Source of the DNA: Cryptomeria japonica
Lineage: Eukaryota > Streptophyta > Pinopsida > Cupressales > Cupressaceae
Length of the DNA stretch: 64,000 nucleotides
Direction: 5' to 3'
Assembly: GCF_030272615.1 (NCBI RefSeq)
Contig: NC_081413.1
Span: 449,664,538-449,728,537 of the forward strand
This document shows positions 1 to 10,396 of the stretch, in pieces; position 1 is the first letter of the stretch, and each line of letters starts with the position of its first letter. Under the pieces are notes generated by a model that worked only from the letters and a program-made list of their open reading frames with translations, did not search any database and was not told where the DNA came from. A program made the position numbers and the translations under genes.

Positions 1-1242
1 CAAATCACTTAAATCATCACATGAAAAATACTACACATGACACACAGATTTTTCACGTGGAAACCCAACTGGAAACCCAGCTGCTTTTGAACTCTTTAGA
101 AGTCTGCTCTTTAGGAGCCTAGTTCGGTTAAAGACTATTACAACAGGTTCTTCTAGGAACCGATCCTGTTAGAGATCACCTAGTTAAGGGATGGCTAAAT
201 ACTGGGTTAAGGGTTAAACCTTGTTAGAGGTTACCTTGTTAGAGGATTTCAAGAACTCAATGAGTTTGAGTCACCCTATTAAAGGATTTACAGTAAGTTG
301 GTTAAAGCTTCCCGGTTAAGGGATTTTCCAACTATTGAAGTAGTTAAAGATCAACAGGTATTACAATGATCTGATAATAGCACTCAATGCCTAATGCAGA
401 TTTGCTTAAGTTCCTTCTTTTTGCACACACACTATGTAGGAATCAATCCTCTTATCTCATCTGGACTGGCAAGAATCATGTATCTCTACACTTAGATACA
501 CATACACCATTTGCCAACAACCTCAGTATGAAACACAACATCGACCTTATAGGAAACATATAGGTCGGTAGCATAAAACCTAAAACCCTAAACATTTAGG
601 TTAAGCAATTTAGACGGTTCAATCCTGGCCATTGAACATTTTGCATTTGAATACAATGGTCTTGAACAGATCTCAATATATTCTCCATGATTCGTTCTTC
701 ATCATTTCATGGAGGCAATAACCCATCATGTGTTCTCCACCATTTACAGGGACTTCAAACATTCCCGAGGCAGATAGGATCAATCTCCTTCATGCAAGAT
801 CCTTCACACGCACAAGGCTGACATGGCAACACGATCTGATCTTGATTACAATGCTATCTCATCACACAATGTCATCGGTTGAATCACACAAGCTTGGAAC
901 ACTTCAACCGGAAACCCTTAAGCTAAGACTACCAACTGGTAGTCATACCATATTAATCCTTAATAGAAAACATTCCATATGTCGGTTCACATTCCATCAT
1001 ATCGGTTCACTTGGACAAACATACCGCTTCACCTATTGCTCATATACTGGTTTATACCACTATATCGGTTCTCTTTGCCAGTTGCTTAGCTTCAATATAC
1101 CTATTCACTTCCTTGCACATATACCGGTTCACCATTTTATATCGGTTCACTTTTTAGCATATTGCCGGTTCACTCTCCTATATATTGACATCAATGATAA
1201 TATAATATCATCATGTCAACATACTCTGCACAAATGCCAACA
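1..1242 (-). repeat. LTR fragment of a copia-type element, cut by the window edge
   Basis: Read on the minus strand it begins TGTTGGCATTTG at 1242 and runs off the window at 1. It carries the repeated phrases 'ccttgttagagg' and 'ggttaaggg' typical of the LTR at 62723-64000 and of element C's LTRs, and the 'gtggaaaccc' block seen near the 3' end of LTRs here. No coding capacity. The body is similar in style to the 62723 LTR but diverged, so the family link is an inference. Confidence 0.6.
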
Positions 1243-2590
1243 CATAGATCTTTTCTGAACTTGCTCGATCTTTAGCACCGACTGATCTTCTCTCTTGTGC
1301 TGCGTGTACACATGTGTCACCGCTTGATTGGCTCTAGAGATCCACCTGGGCACCACCTATCTGCCACATCATCAGTCACGACGTGTCTTGCTTTGTTGGA
1401 TCTCTTCTTTCAGCCAAACTACACCTTGGGCAAGTCGCTTACCAGTTTCATGAAACCTATAGTTTCATTGATATTCTTATGTCGATGAAACTGAGCCTTC
1501 AGTGAAATTTTTTTGGGACTCATCGTGGCCAAGATCTGCTCGATGTCGCCCATCTATGCCATGTCACTAGCCACTAGACCTTCACCTATCTACCACCTGT
1601 ATTTGGTCTTATACTCTCTGTTCTGCCACGTCATCAGTCACCAAGTCACGACAATAATCTGGTGTGCATCTTTTCATTGCGACATAGCGACAACTGTTAG
1701 ATCTCTGCGATCACTATTGATCTTTCTTCAACTACTCGACCTTTAACCCCGATTGATTTTCTCTCTTGTGCCGTGTGTCAACATGTGTCACCACTTGATT
1801 GGCTCATGAGATCCTCCTGGGCACCACCTGTTTGCCATGTCATTAGTCACCAAGTCATGGCAATAATTGGTGAGCATCTAACCATAGCGCCTTAGTGACC
1901 ACCGTTAGATCATTTGCCTAACCATTAGATGTGATCAATCTACTCGATCTTTACCTTCTTCTTTATGGTTTGATGTAAAATTTGGGTCGCCTTGAGATGT
2001 GCATGCACGCGGGGTCCACCAAGCTATGAGCTGCCTCTTCTTGCCAAAATCTCATAAGATTTGACACTAGAGTTATATGTGACTTTGGTTTTAAATACAA
2101 AAAAGCTCATCCCCACGACCAATGTGGGATAAATGTTCTTCATGCCTGGCAGCTAAAAATGCTTGGAAGTTCTCTGGCTTTTTATATAACCCTCTTTGGT
2201 GCCCAAGTAAAAACTTTACACAGGTTGATTGCATTTTCTCTGAGTTTCTTTTAGCCTTACATCAAACTCGCGATTTCATCTGCGAAGGAGCATAAATATT
2301 TCTATGATCTACAACATGCTGAGCTCAACCCTCGTGGGAGCCCATTTTAACCCACATGTTGCATTGCTTTCCTGTATCTGCACATGAAGCAAACAAGTTA
2401 GAAAAAATAGTGCATTTCTTCCTGGTTCATGATTTGGAGCTTTTCCAAAAATGAATGCAAGGCTTCATTAGGGCACCAAATTTGGCATTGTGCAAAATTT
2501 TGGTAACAATTATAACATACACATATAAACCAGTAAATGAAGAAACATATAACATGAAGTAAATAAACCACCCACATGAATGAACAACAT
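1243..2590. other. Unclassified non-coding stretch with an internal ~470 bp direct repeat
   Basis: I see no protein homology. Two imperfect copies of a block start near 1266 and 1738; each has 'tctctcttgtgc', 'catgtgtcacc', 'cttgattggct' and 'tgggcaccacct' in the same order, and a shorter 'catcagtcaccaagtca' piece also recurs near 1630. Around 2180-2240 there is a TATA-like 'tttttatataacc'. It could be the inside of an unknown element or a gene-flank fragment; no termini were found. Confidence 0.4.
1266..1870. repeat. Imperfect tandem duplication, period ~470 bp
   Basis: The block 1266-1400 recurs at 1738-1860 with the same order of short phrases (ctctcttgtg, acatgtgtcacc, cttgattggctc, ctgggcaccacct, catcagtcac). 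Copies differ by scattered substitutions and small gaps. Confidence 0.6.
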
Positions 2591-3317
2591 AACAAACTAA
2601 ATTTCATACCTGGAAAACCTCAAAGAGGAAAAACCACAGTGGGATTTGTGACCCACAATATCAATTCACTAGCCATATGAAAGATATTAGATAGCATGGG
2701 GGCCTGCACATGTAGGAAGGCACACTACCTAGGGCACACTACTCAACACAAAAGAGTCTCACTGACTACAAGCATCTGCTGAGATAAAACAGCAATGGTG
2801 AACTCATAAAATACATCTGCAATGCCAAAAAGAGTTCTGGTTATAGCTTTGTTCTGTATCGGTTCATAAACCCTGAACCCTTCTACCGGTATCTCCTTTC
2901 CTCCAAGAATGCCTTATAAACCATCTACTGGTCATTGCATGACATAACATTCACATACAAATGACCTACATACATATTATTCACATCGCACAGTTCTACT
3001 ACCATTTCATATATTAAAATGACCTAACAGACTGACTTATATACCCTCTACAAACAATATGCCTTATGTTGGCTTACAATACATTACAAAAGATATTCAA
3101 TGTTAGTCCTATACAAAATTCTTTTACAAATAAAACCTTTCAAATTCCAAACTGATGTCGGCTCCATTGAAGTGCTAGATGCCGGTGCGGGTGTCAGTGT
3201 CAGTGCCGGTGATGACCTCGATTACTCCAATGCTGATATCTGCTGGTATATGCGTTCTACAAAATCTTGTTTCCATCAATGACAACATATGGATCCAATG
3301 TCTGTCAATTGCCAACA
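2590..3317 (-). repeat. LTR fragment, element-D family
   Basis: The right edge reads TGTTGGCAATTGACAGAC on the minus strand, the same start as element D's LTR at 59784. Shared blocks with 59400-59784 include 'acttatataccct', 'atgccttatgt' and the CCGGT-rich tract. It also has 'gtgggatttgtgacccacaat' and 'ggcctgcacatgtaggaagg', found in several LTR families of this window. The left part is missing: no TGTTAG edge or primer site appears near 2590, so it is truncated. Confidence 0.6.
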
Positions 3318-3773
3318 GAATCATCCACAATAGCTACACCAACACCACTTAATGAAATCTTCATCGATCAACATGCTGACACTCAAGAATACTTAACAAC
3401 AACAATTCAAACTAGAAATAACTTGCAGAACACCAAATCATGAATCATTTGAAATGAAGATACATGTGAACATCCCAAACACTCTCCCAAATCTACAACC
3501 AAAGATATGATCATACCGGAGCACAATAGATCAAATACCAAACTCTACCAGCCATTGAATAGAAAATACAAACCTCAATATGAATCAGATGATATGATCA
3601 AGTAAACTTTCAAACCACTAAAACCAATAAATAATGAAGTATCGCTAGTTGATTCAACATCCCAAACAGATAAATTAGCTAGATCAATTCTATGTAATCA
3701 CCAGAACACCAAAACATAGGAATATGTTGACATCAATGACAACAACATATCCTAGCAGCATCAATATTCAACA
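3318..3773 (-). repeat. Cop1 3' LTR, partial
   Basis: This matches the outer third of Cop1's right-hand LTR (about 23088-23549): 'tccacaatagct', 'gacaccacttaat', 'atttgaaatgaagatac' and 'cctagcagca' occur in the same order. It ends '...ttcaaca' at 3773, directly beside the Cop1 polypurine tract. The rest of the LTR is absent and is replaced by the D-family LTR fragment ending at 3317. Confidence 0.75.
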
Positions 3774-4128
3774 ATCTCCCCCTTTGACATTTATGGCAAC
3801 ATATTATTATAAAAAAAAAACAATGTAAAGGAATAAATCAACACCAATAGTCTCCAACAAGCTCCCCTTAATATTATGCACACAAATCTTCAAAGATAAA
3901 GCAGTTTTTCACATGCTTCTCTCCCCCTTTGACAACAATGCCAAAGATAGAATACAAATCATTATTCTCTCCCTCTAAGAAGGACAATCTCTTCCCATTA
4001 GGATAAATGCAAACACTGAACCACTGAATTACTTAACGACTACTTCGGCTGAGTAACAACACCCACAAATAAATTTGGATAAGAGGATAAGACTCTAAAG
4101 TCCACTGAATTGATGCATCTCAATGCAT
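3774..4128 (-). other. Cop1 3' untranslated region with polypurine tracts
   Basis: Immediately inside the LTR is the reverse complement of a polypurine tract, 'atctccccctttgac' (3774-3788), the expected plus-strand primer. Further C-rich tracts follow near 3863 ('gctcccctta') and 3921 ('ctctcccccttt'), each beside a 'gacaacaatgcc'-like phrase. The same arrangement occurs in Cop3, A and D. Confidence 0.7.
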
Positions 4129-4784
4129 CTAGTTCTCATTAGGAGGGGCTGAGACCCCTAGCTTGTCTCTCAAATATAGAAATATATCTACAGGCAAAAG
4201 CTTAATAAAAATGTTTGCAATTTGATCCTTTGTAGATACATACTCCAGTTTGACTTCTTCATCATTGACTTTCTCCCTCAAGAAGTGATACTTAATTGAT
4301 ATATGCTTTGTTTTAGAATGCACTAGTAGATTATTGGAAATATTAATAGGACTTGAATTATCATAGTATATAATAGTAGGCTAATCATAAACAACTCTAA
4401 TATCCTTCAACATCTACTTCATCCAAACTACCTGACTATAGTTGCTAGTAGCAACAATGTATTCAACTTCTACAGTAGAAAGAGATATAGCCTTTTGTTT
4501 CTTACTGGACCATGAAATCAACTTCTTCCCCAAAAAGAAAGCTCCATCGGTAGTGCTCTTCCATCATCAACATCACCTGCCCAATCAACATCAGTATAAG
4601 AACATAACATGAAATAATCATTCTTTGGATACCATAAACCATAGTCAATTGTCCCCTTCAAGTATCTAAAAATCCTCTTCACAATAGTAACATGACTCTC
4701 TTTACAATCAACTTGAAATCTGTCACAAAGGCAAATAAGATGCATAATATCTAGCCTAGTCTGCGTCAAGTATGACAGTCCACC
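4129..4784 (-). pseudogene. Cop1 pol: end of reverse transcriptase and RNase H
   Basis: This is the 3' end of a Ty1/copia polyprotein. From 4784 downwards it reads YLTQTRLDI, then VKRIFRYLKGT, LWYP, YTDVDWAGD (start of RNase H), LGKKLISW, and finally HSKTKHISIKYHFLREKV and LRDKLGV before a stop near 4130. RNase H degrades the RNA strand after minus-strand synthesis in the virus-like particle. A frame change near 4515-4560 separates the WAGD block from the rest, so it is dead. It is cut off from the upstream reverse transcriptase by G1, whose 5 bp duplication CCACC (4780-4784 and 8780-8784) falls inside the codons for VGG of YKSMVGGLSYLT. Confidence 0.9.
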
Positions 4785-5084
4785 TGTAATGCCCCGCCAA
4801 GAAACCCCGAAGGGATAAAGCTAAAACACTCCAATGGAGTGTAATTTTTTTTTTATATATAATAAGACACAACATTAAGATACATTGGAGTTATCTAACG
4901 CTTAGATAACATAGCGGAAGACTAAACGAACCTAAGGAGTTTCCCAACATGATTATGTAACTTAACACCTAACTCAACTCACGACATTTGATCCAATTAA
5001 GCAAGTTATCTTAATTACATGTTATTACTTGAAATATGGGTATAATTTGTTCAGTAAATCAACATTATAGAAATTAGGAAGCAT

Positions 5085-5610
5085 TCATCTATTATGGTTG
5101 AAGATGAGGCTACCATGAAGATATCTACCCCTTTGAAGTTAAAGCATAGATAACATATGAATTCATCCATTAAGGTTAAAATATAGTTATCTTGATGAGT
5201 TCATCCAATTTAGTTAAAATATAGCTAATAAGATGAAGTTCATTTATTAAGGTTAAAATGTAAATAACCAAATGAGTTCATCCATTTTAGTTAAAATATA
5301 ATTAATAAGATGAAGATCATTTATTAAGGATAAAATGTAAATAACATAATGAAGTTCATCCATTAGGGTTAAAATATAGATAGCTAAATGAGTTCACCCA
5401 TTATAGTTAAAATAAGTTAAATATGATGAAGATTATTTATTAAGATTAAAATATAAATAACTAAATGAGTTCACCCATTTTAGTTCAATTATAGCTATTA
5501 TGATGAAGTTCATTTATTAATATTAAAATGTAGATAACAACATGAAGTTCATCCATTAGAATTACAATTTAGGTGATATGACAAGTTCATCCAATAACTT
5601 TTAAACCATT
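5085..5610. repeat. Minisatellite of ~38 bp monomers inside G1
   Basis: About thirteen degenerate monomers of the pattern 'atgaagttcatccattag' followed by 'ggttaaaatatagataac'. Alternate monomers resemble each other more ('gatgaag...tttattaag' versus 'atgagttcatccatttt'), so a ~77 bp dimer is the higher-order unit. Confidence 0.8.
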
Positions 5611-6699
5611 CGTTGCGTTCAAGTTTACATTAACACATTCCATGCATCTTGTTCCAAAATGTACTATAATTTCATCATAACTAATGAGTTATTTCATGCA
5701 TACTTAATTGTATCATCATTAATTGAAATTGATTACATTCCTTCATGATCCATTTATTGCATTTAAAATACGACTACATACATGCATTACGATAATTCTC
5801 ATCTAACCCACTTATATATTCTATCCAATTATCATCCATACATGCTAGCACTATCCATGAAACATGAGAGACAAAAACATCACATAACACAGAAATGATC
5901 TCGGAGTTCACCTCTAGAGGGCTACATCTCTGGGTCTACTCAATTGTAAGACCCCTCTAGTAATTAATTAAGTTATAGTTACATAGGGTTCACGTCATTT
6001 ACATTCCTGCCCTTTTAGGCGAGCACAACAATATACAAACGACCACTTCGGTCAATAAATTCTAAAAGGTCCCTACATAGAAATGGATCCAATTGAGCAT
6101 ATTAAAAGAACTACAAAGGTCTCTTGTCTGGCGGTACTCTAACCTGGGGACTTGACCAATTATGGCCAAACACAAAACAACCAGACGACAGGGTCCAAAC
6201 AAACATATCAAGGAACTTGCCATTACTTTAAACAAAAGCGTAAGAAAAAATTAAACCTTGCACAAGCAATAACCGGAAAATATAATCTTTTCTCATGTTG
6301 ATTTAAACATTTAAATGTCGATCAAGTTTTCTAAATGAGCTATGTTTTCAAAATATCCAATGATAAATATCTCATTCATTTTATTTTTACTTTTCAATTT
6401 CTCTATAATATGGTCCTGGATAAAATATTATTTAAAAATTATCAATTAATAAATATATTTTACTTCAACAATTTTCCGATCAAAATAATATTCTATCTTT
6501 TTCCCAAAAAGATACTTTCCCATTAATACTGATACCAAAATTAAATATTAATTAATATATATTTATTAACCCATGATTAATAAAATATACACAATTAATA
6601 ATTAATAATACACAATAATCCAATCAAATATTAATTATTATATATATATTAATCTTCATTAATAAATATATATTATTAATAATTAATAATTAATTAAAC

Positions 6700-6735
6700 T
6701 AAAACCCCAGCTGCTGGGTACACAGACCATCAGTA

Positions 6736-6777
<42 letters not shown>

Positions 6778-6846
6778 CTTTTTTTGACTTTTAATAACAT
6801 TTCAAAAACAAATAAAACTAAAACCTCGGCTACTGGGTACACAGAC

Positions 6847-6887
<41 letters not shown>

Positions 6888-6985
6888 TTTTTTTTTGAGT
6901 TTTAATAACATTTCAAAAACAAATTAAACTAAAACCCCAGCTGGTGGGTACACAGACCAGTAGTTATATATATATATTTCCTTTT
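6700..6985. repeat. Three ~120 bp tandem units, each ending in a TA microsatellite
   Basis: Each unit has 'aaactaaaacc(c/t)c', 'ggctgctgggtacacagacc' or a close variant, then (TA)n of variable length, then a T-run and 'ttttaataacatttcaaaaac'. Units start near 6699, 6825 and 6931. The third is shorter and has the shortest TA run. Confidence 0.85.
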
Positions 6986-8019
6986 TTTGATTTTTTTTCA
7001 ATACTCAGAAATTTTCTGAGAACAAAATGGGGATATTTTCCAGAATAGCAAAAGACCAGCATAAACATACTATTTTTTTTTAAAAGGAAGAAAACACCAG
7101 AAAGCCCCAAATAAAATACAAGTAAACTAAAACCCCCAACTAAAAAAATAGACTTAGAAATTTTCTGAGACAAATAGAGAGTGGATTCAGCCATTCTTAA
7201 ACAAGCATTTTCATTTCTAGGCAACTAGAATTTACAATCTTTTCCACAATACAAAACTAATTTAACCATCTTTCCACAATACAAAACAATGCAAACCCTT
7301 TTTTTTTTCAAAGCTAATACTCAAATCTGAGAACATTCATGATTTTTTTTTTAACCCAGCATTTCATGAAGAACAACCAAACACCATTTTTTTTTAACAA
7401 CGAAATAAAAAGGTAAACAAGAATCCTACCTCCTTTAGCATTCCTGGCAAGATTTTGAAGAAGAGCCCCAACCTGCAGCTATAGAAATCCTTCCTAAAAT
7501 CCCCAATTTTTCTCCATCAAAAATATTTTTCCCCCAAAAATTCAACAACCCCCAAAATTTTTTCCAACCCAGGTTAAAAGAATGAAATTTTGACCTAATC
7601 TTCTAATTTCGAATTTAATCACTTTTTTTTAAATAAAAAAATGAAAATAATCATTCTTTTCAACTATTCAAATAATCTAACTTGCTTTTCTAATTAAAAT
7701 TAAAATGCTTCTCTCTCATTTAATTTTAATTTTCTCAATATTAACTAAGCTATCATTTATATTTCACAATATTGACGAGGATAAAATATTTTAATTAAAT
7801 TAATTCTCAAAATCAATCTTTCACACTATATCAAATATACATATAAATTAAACTTGCTTTTCTAATAAAAATTGATTTCCTTAAATAAGTAAAATTAACC
7901 TTTCTTTTCCAAAATGCAAAAGAGATTAAATTATTTTTATTTCAAATAACTTTAAATCTTTCCTTTTTAAAACACATAAACTAATTAAATTCGTTATTTA
8001 AAATTAACCATTAAATTAA

Positions 8020-8275
8020 ACTCGCTACAAACATAAATAAAGCAATCTATTTAATTAATGATTAATCACATAAAAGAAACCTATTTATTTTAAATTCCTC
8101 AATTACTGATGCGTAAATGAACACATTAAATCAAATTAAATACTTAAACTTGCTACAAACATAAATATAGCGATCTTTTTAATTAATGATTAATCACCTA
8201 AAATAAACCTATTTATTTTGATTTCTCAAATATTAATGCATAAATGAACACATTAAATCAAATTAAATACTTAGG
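8020..8275. repeat. Direct duplication, period 128 bp, in G1
   Basis: 'gctacaaacataaata' starts at 8024 and again at 8152. Both copies continue with 'ttaattaatgattaatcac', 'aacctatttatttt' and 'aatgaacacattaaatc'. Two nearly full copies. Confidence 0.8.
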
Positions 8276-8784
8276 ATAAAGTACTCCATTTTACCACACG
8301 CAAGGCATGCAAACCAAGAAAGTCAACCAATCACATGACACGCAAACCCAAATGAAAAGGAAACCGATAGACCACACACGACGCTCACTTGATCATGGCT
8401 AAGGCAAGATGAGGGTTTTACGACCACTTAATCCAAATTCTAAGGATGAAAGAGGTATACTCAACCCTGTGAATCTTGACGAAGATGAACCTCGCACCTA
8501 GGCGGTACTGTACCTACAATCTCCTACAACCATGAGTCACGCAAGCATACATATATATATTCAATGAAGGCGTTAGCTCGAAATTTATAACCTGAATTAG
8601 GGAAACAATTAAACTTACACAAGAATCGAAGCGAAAGCACAATAATAAGTATGCAAAATATTCGTATTATCTAGTCTACAACATTACATCATGGTAAATC
8701 AGCCATTCAAGAGGGCCACATAGGAAATCAACCAATGTCAAACTGGTTTTGCAAGGCTGACTAGGGTAGGGGCACTACACCACC

Positions 8785-9390
8785 AACCATAGATCTATAG
8801 AAGGTCTGACTAAATTTTTGAGAATCATCCTGCTTAGACAACCTGCATCCAGACACCATAAGAGTTCCAATAGTTTTAGAATCAGCTAACCCAAACTTCT
8901 TCAACAATTCCTTCACATACTTAGATTGAGAAATGAAAATGCCTGTGTCAATTTGTGTAATCTACAATCTGAACAAGAATTTCATCTCACCTATCATAGA
9001 CATCTCAAACTCTTTTTGCATATCATCAGCAAACTTCATACTCAAATAATCATCTCCTCTAGAACTAATGTCATCAACAAAAAATTCAACAATCAAAATG
9101 TTATCATTATCAACCTTAAAATATAAGTTATTATTAATAGTACCTTTATATAATCCCAACTTCATCAAATACTTATCCAATCTAGCATGCCATGCTCTAG
9201 GTACTTGCTTAACTCCATACAATGCTTTCTTTAGTTTGTATACCATGTCTCCTTCATTTGATAATGAAAATCCATCTGGTTGCTCAATGTAGACATCCTT
9301 TTCCAAATCACCATTCAAGAAGGCTGACTTAACATCCATTTGATATACCTTGAAATTCTTTTAAGCAACATATGCAAGCAATAATCTAAC
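8785..9390 (-). pseudogene. Cop1 pol: central reverse transcriptase
   Basis: This is the core of a Ty1/copia reverse transcriptase, which copies the element RNA into DNA. Read from 9390 down: VRLLLAYVA, then [41 protein letters not shown], and the catalytic FVDDI block near 9060. It stops after FLFRL near 8962 and continues frame-shifted towards YKSMV at 8785. The segment is bounded on both sides by insertions (G1 at 8779, A at 9391), and its reading resumes exactly at each duplicated target site. In-frame stops and a frameshift mean it is not functional. Confidence 0.9.
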
Positions 9391-10172
9391 TGTTAGGATT
9401 TCCACAGATACTGAGAGGGGGGGGGGTGAATCATTATCTAACCGGTCATTAGATTTTCTCAACTTAAAACATGTAGAACATATTAATACTGAATACTGAT
9501 AAACAAAGATAACAACAACCACATGAAAAACACACCATAACATAGTAGTTTAACAGGGAAACCTTGTGTGGGAAAAACCTCGGTGGGATTTGTGACCCAC
9601 AATATTCACTTACTGGCCAATAAGAGAATATTACTGCTACAAGAGGGGCCTACGCATGCAGGAAGGCCAAGTGCCTAGAGCTCACTGCTCAATTACAAAA
9701 TGGGAAGTCTCACTGACTTACAGAAAGGATTATATATATCCAATATCTTGTACTACTTCAAAATAGCATCTACTATGCCAGATCCAGTACCGGTTTATAG
9801 CTCTACTTCATACATAAACCTTTAACCTATAATTTGCATAATAGGTCTACCTTATTTCGCCTATATATTTTCTTTCTTCTATTACAAAATATTCTACAAT
9901 GATCTCTTATATATATGAGTCATTTTACAACTTGCCAAGTCGACTTACAATGATTTTACAATAATTAACAAAATATATTACAAACAAAATTCTTGTCGGC
10001 TTCTGTGTCGGTATGCTTCCTTTTGCTGTCGGTGGTCTCTGTGCCGGTGTAGAGTTTGTCTTTGCTAGTGCCGGTAAATTGTCTTGCCGGTGTCATAGGA
10101 TTGTAAGTTTGCCATCAATGACAAAAACTTCAATCACCTACAATGTCTCATTGGAGTGTGCATTTGCCAACA
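9391..10172 (-). repeat. Element A 3' LTR
   Basis: 782 bp. Read on minus it starts TGTTGGCAAATG (10172) and ends '...CCTAACA' (9391). It matches the LTRs at 15102-15901, 18469-19268 and 29704-30484 along its length. It includes a G run of 10 (9417-9426) and the block 'gtgggatttgtgacccacaat'. Confidence 0.92.
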
Positions 10173-10396
10173 ATCTCCCCCTTTGGCATTGATGGCAACA
10201 CTCATGAGAAAAATCCAAAAACTGTCATCCAAAAAGAATCTGCTGGTATTGCCTTACCAAAAATGTGTACCAAAATAATTTGTACTCCCCCTGAGTTGAT
10301 GAGTCATTTTAGTGATTATTTTTCTCATTCCACTACTCCCCCTTTGGCATAAATGACAAAGGTTGTCAAAGTGTCAATAGAGTGTGGTTTCTTGCT
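10173..10396 (-). other. Element A 3' UTR with repeated polypurine tracts
   Basis: The LTR-adjacent tract is 'atctccccctttggca' (10173-10188). Further C-rich tracts, 'actccccctgagtt' near 10287 and 'actactccccctttggca' near 10333, lie inside the same UTR. Two of them adjoin a 'ttggcat(t/a)(g/a)atg' phrase, so a primer-like module is repeated. Confidence 0.75.

Larger units (their letters stand above)
4785..8779. mobile_element. G1: 4.0 kb non-coding insertion with palindromic ends, probable solo LTR
   Basis: It begins TGTAATGCCCC (4785) and ends GGGGCACTACA (8779), an 11 bp terminal inverted repeat with one mismatch, and is flanked by a perfect 5 bp duplication CCACC. The edges are exact because removing it restores the Cop1 reading frame. 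A run of T lies ~60 bp inside the left end. No gene, primer site or second LTR is visible inside; the content is AT-rich with three tandem-repeat zones. The ends and 5 bp duplication fit an LTR-retrotransposon product, most simply a very long solo LTR, or less likely a non-autonomous element with unrecognised LTRs. Confidence 0.75.

Noticed and set aside
728-1746. Small open frames of 63-176 codons at 728-1746
   Set aside because: They lie in an LTR fragment and repeat-bearing non-coding DNA, with biased His/Phe/Ser/Thr composition and no conserved motif.
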